A stretch of DNA of 45,056 bases from Desulfobacterales bacterium (GCA_020052975.1 JAGVOC010000416.1:1-45056), one strand, 5' to 3'. Positions 35,486 through 43,792 are shown, counted from the first letter of the stretch. Program-made: numbers and translations. Notes: generated by a model not told the origin, from the letters alone.

Positions 35486-38152
35486 TTGTTCAAGATGACA
35501 AAAGTTATAGATATTGAATTGAGTCAGCTGCCTCCCGGGGGAATCGACGATTTGGCCGGTTATGCTGTAGTGCAGATTCTGGTGCGTTTGCATGGCATAC
35601 CCATTGGTTATGTGAGAACTCCTGTCATTAATGGACACTGCTCCGTACAAGACATTGTAACCGTTATTTTGGATAAATTAGGCGGGGATATCATACGTCA
35701 TCTTTTAAGTGATTGGCTTCTTGCAGTTTCGAAACCAAGCATATTCACCATTGATGATTTCATTAATATATATCATCCTGTCCAAAAATACTCTTCACTA
35801 CCGTCAGTATCTGTAGCAGTTTGTACCCATAATCGTACCGAGGATCTTAAGGTGTGTCTTGATTCAATCAATAACCTCGATTACCCCGATCTTGATATCC
35901 TTGTTGTGGACAATGCACCAAACAATAATGATACTAAAAAATTGGTGGATGAAAGGTACCCGGGGGTCAGATATATCCGCGAATTGCGCCCCGGGCTGAA
36001 CTGGGCGCGAAACCGAGCAATTACGGAGGCACGTGGTGAAATTATCGCATACACCGACGACGACGTAGTAGTAGATCCAGGTTGGGTAAAGGCATTTGCT
36101 GCTGTTTTTGCCGAGGACACTGATGTAATGGCAATTACAGGCTTGGTAGTCCCCTATGAACTGGAAACAGAGGCACAGCAATTATTTGAAGAATATAATG
36201 GTTTCGGGCGTGGTTTCAGGCGGAAGTGGTATTCAGAAAATAATAAATCTGTGGCGTCTGTCCATGGGGGAACAGGTAAATTTGGCACTGGCGCCAATAT
36301 GGCCTATCGTCGCAGTCTTTTTGACAGGATCGGCTACTTTGATCCTGCTTTGGATGTAGGAACAGTTACCAATGGCGGGGGAGATCTTGAAATGTTTTTC
36401 CGTGTACTGAAAAAAGGTCATACATTAGTTTATGAACCAAATGCAATAGTGCGCCATCGTCATCGGACAGATTACCGCCAGCTCCATACACAGATTACCA
36501 ATTGGGGAATCGGGTTCAGCTCTTATATTGTCAAGGGTGCTCTTGCACATCCGGATGAGCGTTTGGCATTCCTGAAACTATGGGCCTGGTGGTTCATAAA
36601 TAAAATGCGCGCGGTATTCTTCTCATTTCTGCGTCCAACACGATCTCGCGAACTGCTACAGGCAGAATTAAAAGGTCTGTTTATTGGTCTCATGCGTTAC
36701 TATAAAGCTCGTTCTCGTGCAGAAAAAATAGCTGCGTCCTTCGGTCCCGTCATACCGAATGCAATAGCAGAGCAAAGTTTACCGGGAAAAGTCGCTCCTA
36801 AGCACAAAATCAAGACTGCGATCCGGAGTATCGATATCACTGAACCTTTGCTACCGTTGGTCGATGTGAGTGACTGTGCAAAAGTGCATCTTGTTATTAA
36901 GTGGAAAGAACATCCCCTTGGAACTATTGAGATAGCTACTTATGGCCAGCCTGTCGGTATAAATCGGCTTCATGAAATTATAGTTGATCATTTCGGTCTT
37001 AAATTATTGTACCCTTACCATACTTCAGGCAGAGATTTCTTTCATGCAGAGATATATACAGCTTTGAAACAGCATTACATCGTGCCTTCTGAGAAAACAA
37101 AACCAGCGAACCCTGTCCGGTTATCTGCTAAGATTCCCGTCTCGGTAGTCGTGGCTACATATGACAGGCCTGAGGATTTACATAACTGTCTCAGATGCCT
37201 TTCCGCTATAGAGTCGGGCCGGCAGATTGAGATTATCGTTGTCGACAATAATCCTTCCTCAGGCTTAACCCCGCCGGTAGTCAATGAATTTTCAAAAGTG
37301 ATATTGGTAAATGAACCACGCAAGGGACTTTCCTTCGCACGGAATAAGGGCATTGTCACGAGTACCGGTGAAATAATTATTACCATTGATGATGATGTAA
37401 CAATGCCGGTAAACTGGCTGGAAAAGTTGATAGCACCTTTCACAAAAACCGATATTGGAGTTGTTACCGGTAATGTTTTACCAAAAGAACTGGAGACCGA
37501 AGCACAGCATCTCTTTGAACTGTACGGTGGATTAGGGCGAGGGTTTGAGCCTTTTACAGCCGACAGAAAATGGTTCGAATCAACTGTACGACGCGCTCTG
37601 CCGACATGGAAACTCGGTTCAACCGCGAATGCAGCTTTTCGTGTCGGCATTTTTCATGATTCCCAAATTGGATTAATGGATGAGAGCCTTGGTGCGGGAA
37701 CCCCTGCTGGCTGCAGTGAGGATACTTATTTGTTTTACAAGGCATTGAAGGCTGGATATACCATAGTCTATGAACCGACAGCTTATGTATGGCACAAGCA
37801 TCGAATGACAATGGGAGCCTTTCGGCGTCAGATATATAATTACAGCAAAGGCCACGTAGCTTATCACCTGAAGACTTTGTTGAACGACCATGATCTTCGG
37901 GCATTGATAAGATTACTGGTGGAGTTGCCTCAGCACCATGTATGGAAAATAACTCAACGGCTGTTGAGAAGGAACAATTATCCTCTTTCGCTTACTTTGC
38001 TTGAGGTAGCGGGAAATTTCGCAGGGCCATTCGCTTTATTGAGATCATCTCTCCGAGTTAAACGCATTGGTCGTAGTGAACCTTACATACCAGTCTCAAA
38101 GCGTTCGATTAATGTAAGTTCACAACACCTGGTTTCAAACAATCTGACATAG
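35486..38152 (+). CDS. Double family 2 glycosyltransferase with internal duplication
   Basis: Two complete GT2 domains occur in one 888-residue chain. Domain A (about 110-400) has SVSVAVCTHNRTEDLKVCLD, ILVVDNAP, LNWARNRAITEARGEIIAY and TDDDVVVDP. Domain B (about 545-820) has VSVVVATYDRPEDLHNCLRC, IIVVDNNP, LSFARNKGIVTSTGEIIITI and DDDVTMP. Both continue with ELETEAQ.LFE.Y.G.GRGF and a GTGAN or GSTAN substrate loop. Each is preceded by a similar roughly 75-residue module (DIELSQLPPGGIDDL...VQILVRLHGIPIG at 5-80; DITEPLLPLVDVSD...VHLVIKWKEHPLG at 437-510). The whole unit is therefore a tandem duplication. Two linkages may be made by one protein. A GAGG at 35475-35478 supports the TTG start at 35486; ATG at 35495 is the alternative. 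Confidence 0.9.
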   Translation: MFKMTKVIDIELSQLPPGGIDDLAGYAVVQILVRLHGIPIGYVRTPVINGHCSVQDIVTVILDKLGGDIIRHLLSDWLLAVSKPSIFTIDDFINIYHPVQKYSSLPSVSVAVCTHNRTEDLKVCLDSINNLDYPDLDILVVDNAPNNNDTKKLVDERYPGVRYIRELRPGLNWARNRAITEARGEIIAYTDDDVVVDPGWVKAFAAVFAEDTDVMAITGLVVPYELETEAQQLFEEYNGFGRGFRRKWYSENNKSVASVHGGTGKFGTGANMAYRRSLFDRIGYFDPALDVGTVTNGGGDLEMFFRVLKKGHTLVYEPNAIVRHRHRTDYRQLHTQITNWGIGFSSYIVKGALAHPDERLAFLKLWAWWFINKMRAVFFSFLRPTRSRELLQAELKGLFIGLMRYYKARSRAEKIAASFGPVIPNAIAEQSLPGKVAPKHKIKTAIRSIDITEPLLPLVDVSDCAKVHLVIKWKEHPLGTIEIATYGQPVGINRLHEIIVDHFGLKLLYPYHTSGRDFFHAEIYTALKQHYIVPSEKTKPANPVRLSAKIPVSVVVATYDRPEDLHNCLRCLSAIESGRQIEIIVVDNNPSSGLTPPVVNEFSKVILVNEPRKGLSFARNKGIVTSTGEIIITIDDDVTMPVNWLEKLIAPFTKTDIGVVTGNVLPKELETEAQHLFELYGGLGRGFEPFTADRKWFESTVRRALPTWKLGSTANAAFRVGIFHDSQIGLMDESLGAGTPAGCSEDTYLFYKALKAGYTIVYEPTAYVWHKHRMTMGAFRRQIYNYSKGHVAYHLKTLLNDHDLRALIRLLVELPQHHVWKITQRLLRRNNYPLSLTLLEVAGNFAGPFALLRSSLRVKRIGRSEPYIPVSKRSINVSSQHLVSNNLT

Positions 38153-38167
38153 ATTTCAGTAGAATTC

Positions 38168-38923
38168 ATGTTATATACCTGGAAAGTCAGATTCTTAAAA
38201 ACAAAGCGGGGTAACCTTCTCTGGCGGTATTGGCGAGCATGGCGTGGCGATAATGTCGGCGACTATAAATTCCTGCCCAAATATATACGTCAATATGCCA
38301 TGAACAGCAGTTTTGCTGACATAGGGTGCATGTGGGGAGTGAATGGCGAATATGCATTCATTGCAGAACAATCCGGTGCAACGTCAGTCAAGGCTGTAGA
38401 TGTATTTGGCCCTACGCCTGAATTTGAAGCGAAGAGAAAGGCATATAACTCTTACGTTGAGTTCATTCTTGGTGATGCTACACAGCCTGAAACAATTGCA
38501 AGAATTGGCGTCGCTGATGTGGTTTTCTGCGCAGGAGTCCTTTATCATCATCCCAGCCCCTTTGATCTCCTCACGGCTCTCAGGAGGATCTGCGGAGCAG
38601 TGCTCATTCTGCGCACCTCGACAATCCCCGAGAATCCGAGGCTGCGGAACAGCGCGGTGTACTTCCCGATGCTTACCGAGAAAGATCGAAGGCTGTGGAA
38701 TTTGTCAAATCTTGGGGTTCTGAGACAGGTCGGCATCACCGACGGCTTTGATCCCCGTGAGGGATACGGTAACTGGTTCTGGGGATTGACCCCGAGCTGC
38801 CTGATGTCTCTCTTGAAGACGGCGGGGTTCGAAATTACCTTCCGTGCAAACGAGCCGTTCGCTCAGACAGTGATCTGTCTTCCTGTCGATGTTCCGTTTG
38901 CTCACGACATGCCCGATGAGTGA
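38168..38923 (+). CDS. Class I SAM-dependent methyltransferase
   Basis: SFADIGCMWGVNGEYAFIAE is motif I, SVKAVDVFGPTPEFE holds the acidic end of strand 2, and VEFILGDATQPETI and VADVVFCAGVLYHHPSPFD are the following motifs, similar to the DUF1698/CmoB-like and glycan methyltransferase groups. It may methylate a sugar, possibly as a chain-terminating cap recognised by the Wzt C-terminal domain; that is inference from position. The first half of the gene is moderately AT-rich and the second half clearly richer in GC. Confidence 0.82.
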   Translation: MLYTWKVRFLKTKRGNLLWRYWRAWRGDNVGDYKFLPKYIRQYAMNSSFADIGCMWGVNGEYAFIAEQSGATSVKAVDVFGPTPEFEAKRKAYNSYVEFILGDATQPETIARIGVADVVFCAGVLYHHPSPFDLLTALRRICGAVLILRTSTIPENPRLRNSAVYFPMLTEKDRRLWNLSNLGVLRQVGITDGFDPREGYGNWFWGLTPSCLMSLLKTAGFEITFRANEPFAQTVICLPVDVPFAHDMPDE

Positions 38924-39034
38924 GGCCCTCACGATTGGCGAAACCGTCGACGCTTCCGGTCCGTCTCGTTCCGCATTAGAGCACTTCAGTTATGAGGAAA
39001 ACGGCAACCGCAGTTCTAGTTAAGGTATCACACG

Positions 39035-40651
39035 ATGAATGTGAATAGAGCCATTTCAAAAATGACTCTTTCCCTTCTTATCATCATACTCCTTGTTGCG
39101 ACGGTGCTGCGTCTCCACCATATCTCTCAGCCGTTCACCGATGCGTTCAGCTGGCGCCAATCGAGCACTGCGATGATAGCCGAAAATTATTTCCGGAAGG
39201 ACTGGAACATCTTCTTCCCTGAAGTAAACTGGACTGGCCCAGGTCCGAATTATCAGGGACGGGAGTTTCAGACGGTGAGCTATTTCGCTGCGCTTCTTTA
39301 TACGGTATTCGGACAGCACGACTGGATCGGACGACTCATCGCGGCTGTTTTCGGGGTGTGGGGTGTCTTCGCCCTTTTTCAGCTCGTCCGCCTCGTCTGG
39401 GATGAAGGGAGAGCACTCGCAGCGGCCGCAATGATGGCACTCATGCCCGGAAGCATTTTCATCGAACGCTCTTTTCTGCCAGACCCGGCGATGGTGTCGC
39501 TCATGACGACGAGCTTTTGGATGCTTGTTGCTTATCTTCGTACGGAACAAATCCGTTATCTGGTTCTTGCGGGGCTTATCGGCGCATGGGGCATCTGTTC
39601 GAAAATTCCCGGACTGATCGTGGGCCTCCCCATGGCGTATGCGGTATTCGTGTATCTTCAAAGGGAGCGGTTCAGCTCTCCACGAATCATCACATTGGGC
39701 GGGCTTGCGCTTCTAATGCTCGTGCCGGCGATCGCCTACTATCTCTGGGCGTGGCATCTCGCCATCTCTTATCCTCCATTTCATTTTGCAGGAGACGGCA
39801 ACTGGCTCTGGGATCAAGGGATACGGAAATGGATCAACCGGAGCTACTTTATCCCCCATCTGTGGCGGATAGCAAAAGACTGGCTGTTGACAGTGCCGGC
39901 GCTAGCCCTTTTGACTGTCGGCCTATTCTACAAGCCTCCCGTACAGGCCCGTGAGGACCATGTTGAGCAGGCCGGCAGAACTCTTCCTCTTCCGTGGCTG
40001 TTTCACTGGTGGCTTACCGCCTTTGCCGTCTACTATGCAATCGGGGCAAGGGAGCTGATCACCAACCCGTGGAATCTCCATATCGTCAGTCCGGCACTGG
40101 CAGCCCTTTCAGGACATGGATTGGTCATGGTCGTCTCGCTTCAAAAAAAGCTTGTTCCTTCACCTGCTGCGCTGATAAGAACAGCGGTAATAATCTTATT
40201 AGTCGTGGTGATCGGACAGAATAATCTGAAGTGGATGTACAAGCCTTATTCAAAAGAAAGCTACAGTCTCGGCAAAGCCCTCCAGCGGATTGCCGGGCCC
40301 GATGACCTTGTAGTTACCATGGCGAACGATATCGGAAATCCCGTCGCGATCTATTACAGCGGCCTGCGCGGATGGGTCCTCCCTCCTGCACGACCACACA
40401 CCGCATGGCATAAGCTCCCTGATGACGACCAGGAATTAATACAGATGTTCGAGGAGCTTCGGACAGAAGGTGCTGATTGGTTCGGAATAGTCAACAAGCA
40501 TATCGATGCTCTTCACCATGATTATCCTTTATTTCTTAATCATGTCATGAATACGTGTGAGTTGAAATCGGAAAGCAAGGATTGGATAATTTATCGAATT
40601 CCGACTGTAGATGATCTGAAAGAAAGTCACAAAATTAAGAGACATGATTGA
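39035..40651 (+). CDS. GT39/ArnT-like membrane glycosyltransferase
   Basis: About 11-13 hydrophobic segments occur in 538 residues. The first periplasmic loop holds [20 protein letters not shown] with the acidic residue (about Asp36) expected for PMT_2/ArnT-type enzymes. [20 protein letters not shown] and the [17 protein letters not shown] segment fit the family. Such enzymes use polyprenyl-phosphate sugars as donors on the periplasmic face. The soluble C-terminus (about 430-538) contains [20 protein letters not shown] and [14 protein letters not shown]. The gene is richer in GC than the GT genes upstream. It is the last intact gene of the plus-strand locus. Confidence 0.87.
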   Translation: MNVNRAISKMTLSLLIIILLVATVLRLHHISQPFTDAFSWRQSSTAMIAENYFRKDWNIFFPEVNWTGPGPNYQGREFQTVSYFAALLYTVFGQHDWIGRLIAAVFGVWGVFALFQLVRLVWDEGRALAAAAMMALMPGSIFIERSFLPDPAMVSLMTTSFWMLVAYLRTEQIRYLVLAGLIGAWGICSKIPGLIVGLPMAYAVFVYLQRERFSSPRIITLGGLALLMLVPAIAYYLWAWHLAISYPPFHFAGDGNWLWDQGIRKWINRSYFIPHLWRIAKDWLLTVPALALLTVGLFYKPPVQAREDHVEQAGRTLPLPWLFHWWLTAFAVYYAIGARELITNPWNLHIVSPALAALSGHGLVMVVSLQKKLVPSPAALIRTAVIILLVVVIGQNNLKWMYKPYSKESYSLGKALQRIAGPDDLVVTMANDIGNPVAIYYSGLRGWVLPPARPHTAWHKLPDDDQELIQMFEELRTEGADWFGIVNKHIDALHHDYPLFLNHVMNTCELKSESKDWIIYRIPTVDDLKESHKIKRHD

Positions 40652-40692
40652 AATATGATTACAATGAAAATGAAAGGATAACAGTTTCTACG

Positions 40693-40872
40693 ATGAAAAA
40701 TTACTTAGGAAAGAGAATTCTTGTAACAGGCGGCGCTGGTTTTTTTGGGTCTCATTTATGTGAGAGGCTTTTGAATGACGGTGAAGAGGTATTGTGTGTC
40801 GACAACTTTTATACAAGCCGAAGAGCAAATATTGCCCATCTTCTGACGAATAGGAACCTGCTGAACGGATAA
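40693..40872 (+). pseudogene. Truncated NAD-dependent sugar-nucleotide epimerase/decarboxylase (N-terminal remnant)
   Basis: The 59 residues start with [23 protein letters not shown]-binding GxxGxxG, and [18 protein letters not shown], the exact pattern of UDP-glucuronate decarboxylase/4,6-dehydratase N-termini. The frame stops after NRNLLNG, where intact enzymes continue for about 250 more residues; no continuation is found in the other frames downstream. It is a gene fragment. The open frame reaches back to a TTG at 40648, but the family start is the ATG at 40693. Confidence 0.85.
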
Positions 40873-40893
40873 AAATATGATCCGGATATTTTT
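40871..40893. other. AT-rich inverted repeat at the epimerase break point
   Basis: AAAAATAT (40871-40878) pairs with ATATTTTT (40886-40893) around GATCCGG, overlapping the stop of the truncated epimerase. It could act as a weak terminator or mark the deletion junction. Confidence 0.4.
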
Positions 40894-40946
40894 GAGCAAC
40901 TGCAACAGATTCATCATAAAGAATAGCGACCTGTATTTTCCACCTC

Positions 40947-41058
40947 CTATGAAAATGTAGCAATATCCTCCATCTTTTTCCTTCTCACTTTCGACAGAGG
41001 ACAGTCCGGATCAGCATAGCCAACCGGAACAATAGCAATCAGGTCCCAGGAAAGTAAA
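40947..41058 (-). pseudogene. Nitroreductase-family C-terminal remnant
   Basis: Reading the minus strand, about 34 codons give SWDLIAIVPVGYADPDCPLS and then KVRRKKMEDIATFS with a stop at 40947-40949. The order W.L.AIVPVGY, a short polar linker, RRK..ED is the usual C-terminal end of nitroreductases (the part after the FMN domain). No upstream portion is present, because the frame runs directly into the terminator at 41058-41103. It is a leftover of a gene removed by rearrangement. Confidence 0.65.
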
Positions 41059-41103
41059 AAAACCCCGTTCCGAAGACATATACTTCTCCGGAACGGGGTT
41101 TTT
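41058..41103. terminator. Bidirectional intrinsic terminator
   Basis: CCCCGTTCCG (41063-41072) pairs with CGGAACGGGG (41089-41098). The stem is flanked by AAAAA on one side and TTTTT on the other, so it works on both strands. On the minus strand it lies 25 bases after the stop of the 739-aa protein gene and is followed by seven U, an ideal terminator. Confidence 0.92.
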
Positions 41104-41127
41104 AACTGCCTGCCGGCATATGGCTAA

Positions 41128-43347
41128 TTATTGTGCATCACGAACTGCCATCACATTATATATTTTGGTTTTCCTGAGTGATGCAACAACAGCATTTTGC
41201 ATATTAACCGACCATGCAAGATCCTTGCTGCCAGTAGACGTCCAATAGTAGCCGGAGTTGATGTTGCTGAACCAGAACGAATTCAGCCATAGAGAAGAAT
41301 CGGCGACTCCGTAGTTAAGCAGGCTCTCGAGTTCCCTGATATTCGGCATCCGCCAGTCACTATACGCCGCGCCATATCCGTTACAGTGATACGTTACGGA
41401 AGCTGTGTTGAATCCGCTTATTGCATTAAGTGCACCGGCCCAGTTTCTCTTGCCAAGACAGGCTCCATCCTTCAGCCACATAAGGCCTGTAAGGTTATCT
41501 GTTACCGTACCGTCTCCATTGTCTGCAACCCTTGGCTCAGGCCATGCAACCCCCGCCTTCTCTTCACCATCATCGCCAGGAGCATAGCTCACTGCCTGGC
41601 CGCTTTCCGGCACTTCGTAAGGACTCCCGGTACTTGTTGCGCGCACCGGTAACAGATAGTTGCTCTTTGTTTTTGCTATCATTGCTTCTGCTCCGGAGTA
41701 AAGGTTTACCACCGGAGACTGCGTGGAGGTTGGATAGGTCGTTCCTGTCCAGTAGTAGGCAGATATGACATTGGTGAATCCGCTTATGTTCAGCCACGCG
41801 GATGAGTTTAGCCACGTGGATGAGTTTGCTACTCCATAATTTATCAGACTTTCGAGTTCCCTGATATTCGGCATCCTCCAGTCGGTATAAGCCGCACTGT
41901 ATCCTTTGCAGTTATATTGTGCTGGAGCTGCGTTGAAGACACCTGTCGCATTGAGTGCATGAGCCCAGTTTTTCTTGCCAAGACAGGCTCCGTCCTTCAG
42001 CCACATAAGACCTGTGAGGTTATCTGTTACCGTACCATCTCCGTTTTCAGTGAACCTGGGCTCAGGCCACGAAACCCCCGCCTGAACATTTCCGTCATCA
42101 CCCGGGATATAGCTCAGCAACTGACCCGTCCTGGGCAGATGAATTGATACGGCATCAAGCGCAGCAACTCCGTTACCCTCCAGGGGGATGTAAACTGTCG
42201 GGGTGTCGGGGTCATTTGACGGAATGACGAGGCGTGCGCTCTTAAGTCCGCTTGACTTGGGCGAAAACTTGATACCAACGGTGCATTTGTCACCAGGGAT
42301 CACCGTTTTGCCTGAGCAGTTGTCATCCCAGAGCACAAACTCAGCAGTTTTTAAATCGCTGATCATATTTGTATTGACTGTAAGATTGCCTGCTCCGGCA
42401 TTGAAAACCATAAATATCATTATTACAGGATCAGCGTTGACGATTACATCTCCTAAATAGTAAGAGGCAGGCGTAACCGTGATATCCGGATACAGCAACT
42501 CAAAGCTTGCCTTTATGGTATGGTTGGTAATTACGTTGCTGAATGAATAGGCCGCTGACGCTCCCACAGATAAACCGTCGACAAGCACATCTGATATACG
42601 ATAGTTCGCGTTCGGAGTTATTGCAAATGCCTGGCCTGCTCCTTGATTGACTGTAACCGTACCGGATGGAGATATACTTCCCCCGGCGCCTGCGAAAGAG
42701 GTGATCGTATAGTTTTTCAGGGTAAATGACGCGGTAATCATATTCGCTGAATTCATCGTCACCACGCATGAACTCGTACCGGTGCACGCCCCTGACCATC
42801 CGCTGAAGACAGAACTGCCGTCTGTTGCTGCAGTAAGGGTAACAACAGTCCCCCCGGTATATGCCTCCGAGCAGTCAGATCCGCAATTGATACCTGCCGG
42901 TGAAGACGTAATGGTACCGGTCCCTGTACCCCCCTTGTTTACGTTCAAAGCGTACTGCTGAACCGGGAGAGGCACTGTTCTGCTTATTTCGTTCGAGAGC
43001 TTGCTCTCCTTTGACAAACTATTGAGCGCCGTGACCGCGAAATAATAGGTTGTTCCATCGGTCAGACTCGGTATAGTATAGCTTGTTACATTGCCGGCAT
43101 TGACGGTTTTTGTGTAGTTTTGGGTCGCAATGCCATAATAGATTTTGTAACCGGAGAGGTCTGTGATTGGGGTGCCGTCTTCATTTGTTGTGGGAGGACT
43201 CCAGTTCAATGTTGTCTGCCCGGCGTATCCTGCCGCCGGGAATACTGCCAGCATAAGGAAGAAAAGAACCCCGAAAATTCCCGAAAAGAAGTCATACTGT
43301 TTCCTGTTGTTCCTCAATTTTTTACTTGTACGATTTTGCCTTTGCAT
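41128..43347 (-). CDS. Exported adhesin-like protein: FnIII, InlB repeats, ASH-like and two Lcl/DUF1566 domains
   Basis: A basic N-terminus and hydrophobic segment (FFSGIFGVLFFLMLAVFPAA, then GYAG) form a signal peptide. Then follow a fibronectin type III domain (about 43-128; TLNWSPPTTNEDGTPI, GYKIYYG, YYFAVTALN), two InlB-type repeats (about 133-288; first with GINCGSDCSEAY), and a choice-of-anchor/ASH-like beta domain (about 288-393). Two Lcl C-terminal (DUF1566) domains complete it (about 400-560 and 570-739), each with DNGDGTVTDNLTGLMWLKDG, W..AL, Y.DWRMPNIRELESL.NYG and YYW(T/S)(G/S)T. Such domains are found in cell-surface proteins; the fold is C-type-lectin-like. GGAGA precedes the ATG by seven bases. 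The leader holds tandem c-di-GMP-type riboswitches, so production should depend on c-di-GMP. Confidence 0.9.
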   Translation of the reverse strand: MQRQNRTSKKLRNNRKQYDFFSGIFGVLFFLMLAVFPAAGYAGQTTLNWSPPTTNEDGTPITDLSGYKIYYGIATQNYTKTVNAGNVTSYTIPSLTDGTTYYFAVTALNSLSKESKLSNEISRTVPLPVQQYALNVNKGGTGTGTITSSPAGINCGSDCSEAYTGGTVVTLTAATDGSSVFSGWSGACTGTSSCVVTMNSANMITASFTLKNYTITSFAGAGGSISPSGTVTVNQGAGQAFAITPNANYRISDVLVDGLSVGASAAYSFSNVITNHTIKASFELLYPDITVTPASYYLGDVIVNADPVIMIFMVFNAGAGNLTVNTNMISDLKTAEFVLWDDNCSGKTVIPGDKCTVGIKFSPKSSGLKSARLVIPSNDPDTPTVYIPLEGNGVAALDAVSIHLPRTGQLLSYIPGDDGNVQAGVSWPEPRFTENGDGTVTDNLTGLMWLKDGACLGKKNWAHALNATGVFNAAPAQYNCKGYSAAYTDWRMPNIRELESLINYGVANSSTWLNSSAWLNISGFTNVISAYYWTGTTYPTSTQSPVVNLYSGAEAMIAKTKSNYLLPVRATSTGSPYEVPESGQAVSYAPGDDGEEKAGVAWPEPRVADNGDGTVTDNLTGLMWLKDGACLGKRNWAGALNAISGFNTASVTYHCNGYGAAYSDWRMPNIRELESLLNYGVADSSLWLNSFWFSNINSGYYWTSTGSKDLAWSVNMQNAVVASLRKTKIYNVMAVRDAQ

Positions 43348-43431
43348 GGGCGCATCTCCATTCTTTAGATTGGTTTACGGCCGTCCGGAGACTCGCTGCA
43401 CTTTCTACGGGCTTGTAGAGGGGTGTCAGTA

Positions 43432-43527
43432 TCGTCCGGCAACCCTGCTACCATATCCCTGAAGGGGACTTAGGCCAGTGGCTTTGCGTCCAACCCTTTC
43501 GGATTGTTTGCCTTTGTCGGTTAATCG
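43432..43527 (-). ncRNA. Cyclic-di-GMP-I (GEMM) riboswitch, gene-proximal copy
   Basis: On the minus strand the aptamer core reads AAGGCAAAC, a P2 stem closed by a GAAA loop (AATCCGAAAGGGTT), GGACGCAAAGCC, GGCCTAA, then GGTAGCAGGGTTGCC. This matches the RF01051-type consensus in order, including the GNRA loop and the conserved A before CGCAAAGCC. The base before GCAAAC that contacts the ligand is G, as in c-di-GMP (not cGAMP) types. It ends about 85 bases before the start codon of the 739-aa protein. Confidence 0.92.
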
Positions 43528-43532
43528 GTTAA

Positions 43533-43573
43533 ACAGAAAGCCTGTTTCCTTATAAGGGAAACAGGCTTTCTGT
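43533..43573 (-). terminator. 17-bp perfect hairpin between the two riboswitches
   Basis: ACAGAAAGCCTGTTTCC (43533-43549) and GGAAACAGGCTTTCTGT (43557-43573) are exact complements around a seven-base loop. On the minus strand the stem is followed only by a short UUU, so termination may be partial. It directly follows the distal riboswitch and is probably its expression platform. Confidence 0.7.
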
Positions 43574-43585
43574 CCTTAAAAGCTC

Positions 43586-43688
43586 TGTTTCTTCGGCAAC
43601 CCGGCTATCCTGTTTTTTGAATCCCCTCGCAGGACCCTTGGCTTTGTGCCCCCTGGTTATCCAGGGTTTACCTTTTTCGGAAACTTTT
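43586..43688 (-). ncRNA. Cyclic-di-GMP-I-like (GEMM) riboswitch, distal, diverged copy
   Basis: On the minus strand: AAAGGTAAACC, a P2 stem CCCTGG/CCAGGG, then GGCACAAAGCC, GGGTCCTG, and CAGGATAGCCGGGTTGCC. The CAAAGCC block, the P3 pairing (GGGTCCTG with CAGGATAGCC) and the GGGTTGCC end are those of the GEMM family. Differences from the proximal copy are a P2 loop that is not GNRA and a G in place of the highly conserved A upstream of the CAAAGCC block. It may bind more weakly or have another ligand preference. Confidence 0.75.
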
Positions 43689-43739
43689 TCTGCTTATCCT
43701 CTCGCATATTGCTTGAGGAATATCTTTGCACCTGATTTT

Positions 43740-43769
43740 ATTGTAAGTGGATTCGTTTCGATTTGTCGG
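43740..43769 (-). promoter_or_regulatory. Probable promoter of the riboswitch-controlled gene
   Basis: On the minus strand CCGACA (43769-43764; four of six to TTGACA) is followed after 18 bases by TACAAT (43745-43740; five of six to TATAAT). It lies about 50 bases before the first riboswitch and directly beside the palindrome at 43769-43782. A weak -35 with an adjoining activator-type site fits activator dependence. Confidence 0.45.
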
Positions 43770-43792
43770 TGATAACTATCACATTTTGTGAT
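43769..43792 (-). promoter_or_regulatory. Crp/Fnr-type palindromes upstream of the riboswitch promoter
   Basis: GTGATAACTATCAC (43769-43782) has the form GTGAT-N4-ATCAC and is followed by ATTTTGTGAT, so a second inverted pair ATCACATTTTGTGAT (43778-43792) shares the middle half-site. The first palindrome abuts the putative -35. It resembles the site at 31616-31629. Confidence 0.5.

Noticed and set aside
37075..37650. 191-codon minus-strand ORF
   Set aside because: It is opposite the second GT2 domain, whose catalytic motifs are intact; no recognisable protein features.
39056..39661. 201-codon minus-strand ORF
   Set aside because: It lies wholly opposite the GT39 gene, whose membrane segments and motifs are clear. 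The translation is highly charged with no motif, as expected of an antisense shadow in GC-richer DNA.
40648..40872. TTG-started small gene overlapping the GT39 stop
   Set aside because: The first 15 codons have no family match. The epimerase-type sequence begins at the ATG at 40693, and the product is a broken fragment.
43586..43688. Distal GEMM element as a cGAMP (GEMM-Ib) riboswitch
   Set aside because: The base aligned with the specificity position before the conserved AAAC segment appears to be G, as in c-di-GMP types. The other deviations could alter function, but I cannot claim a cGAMP ligand.
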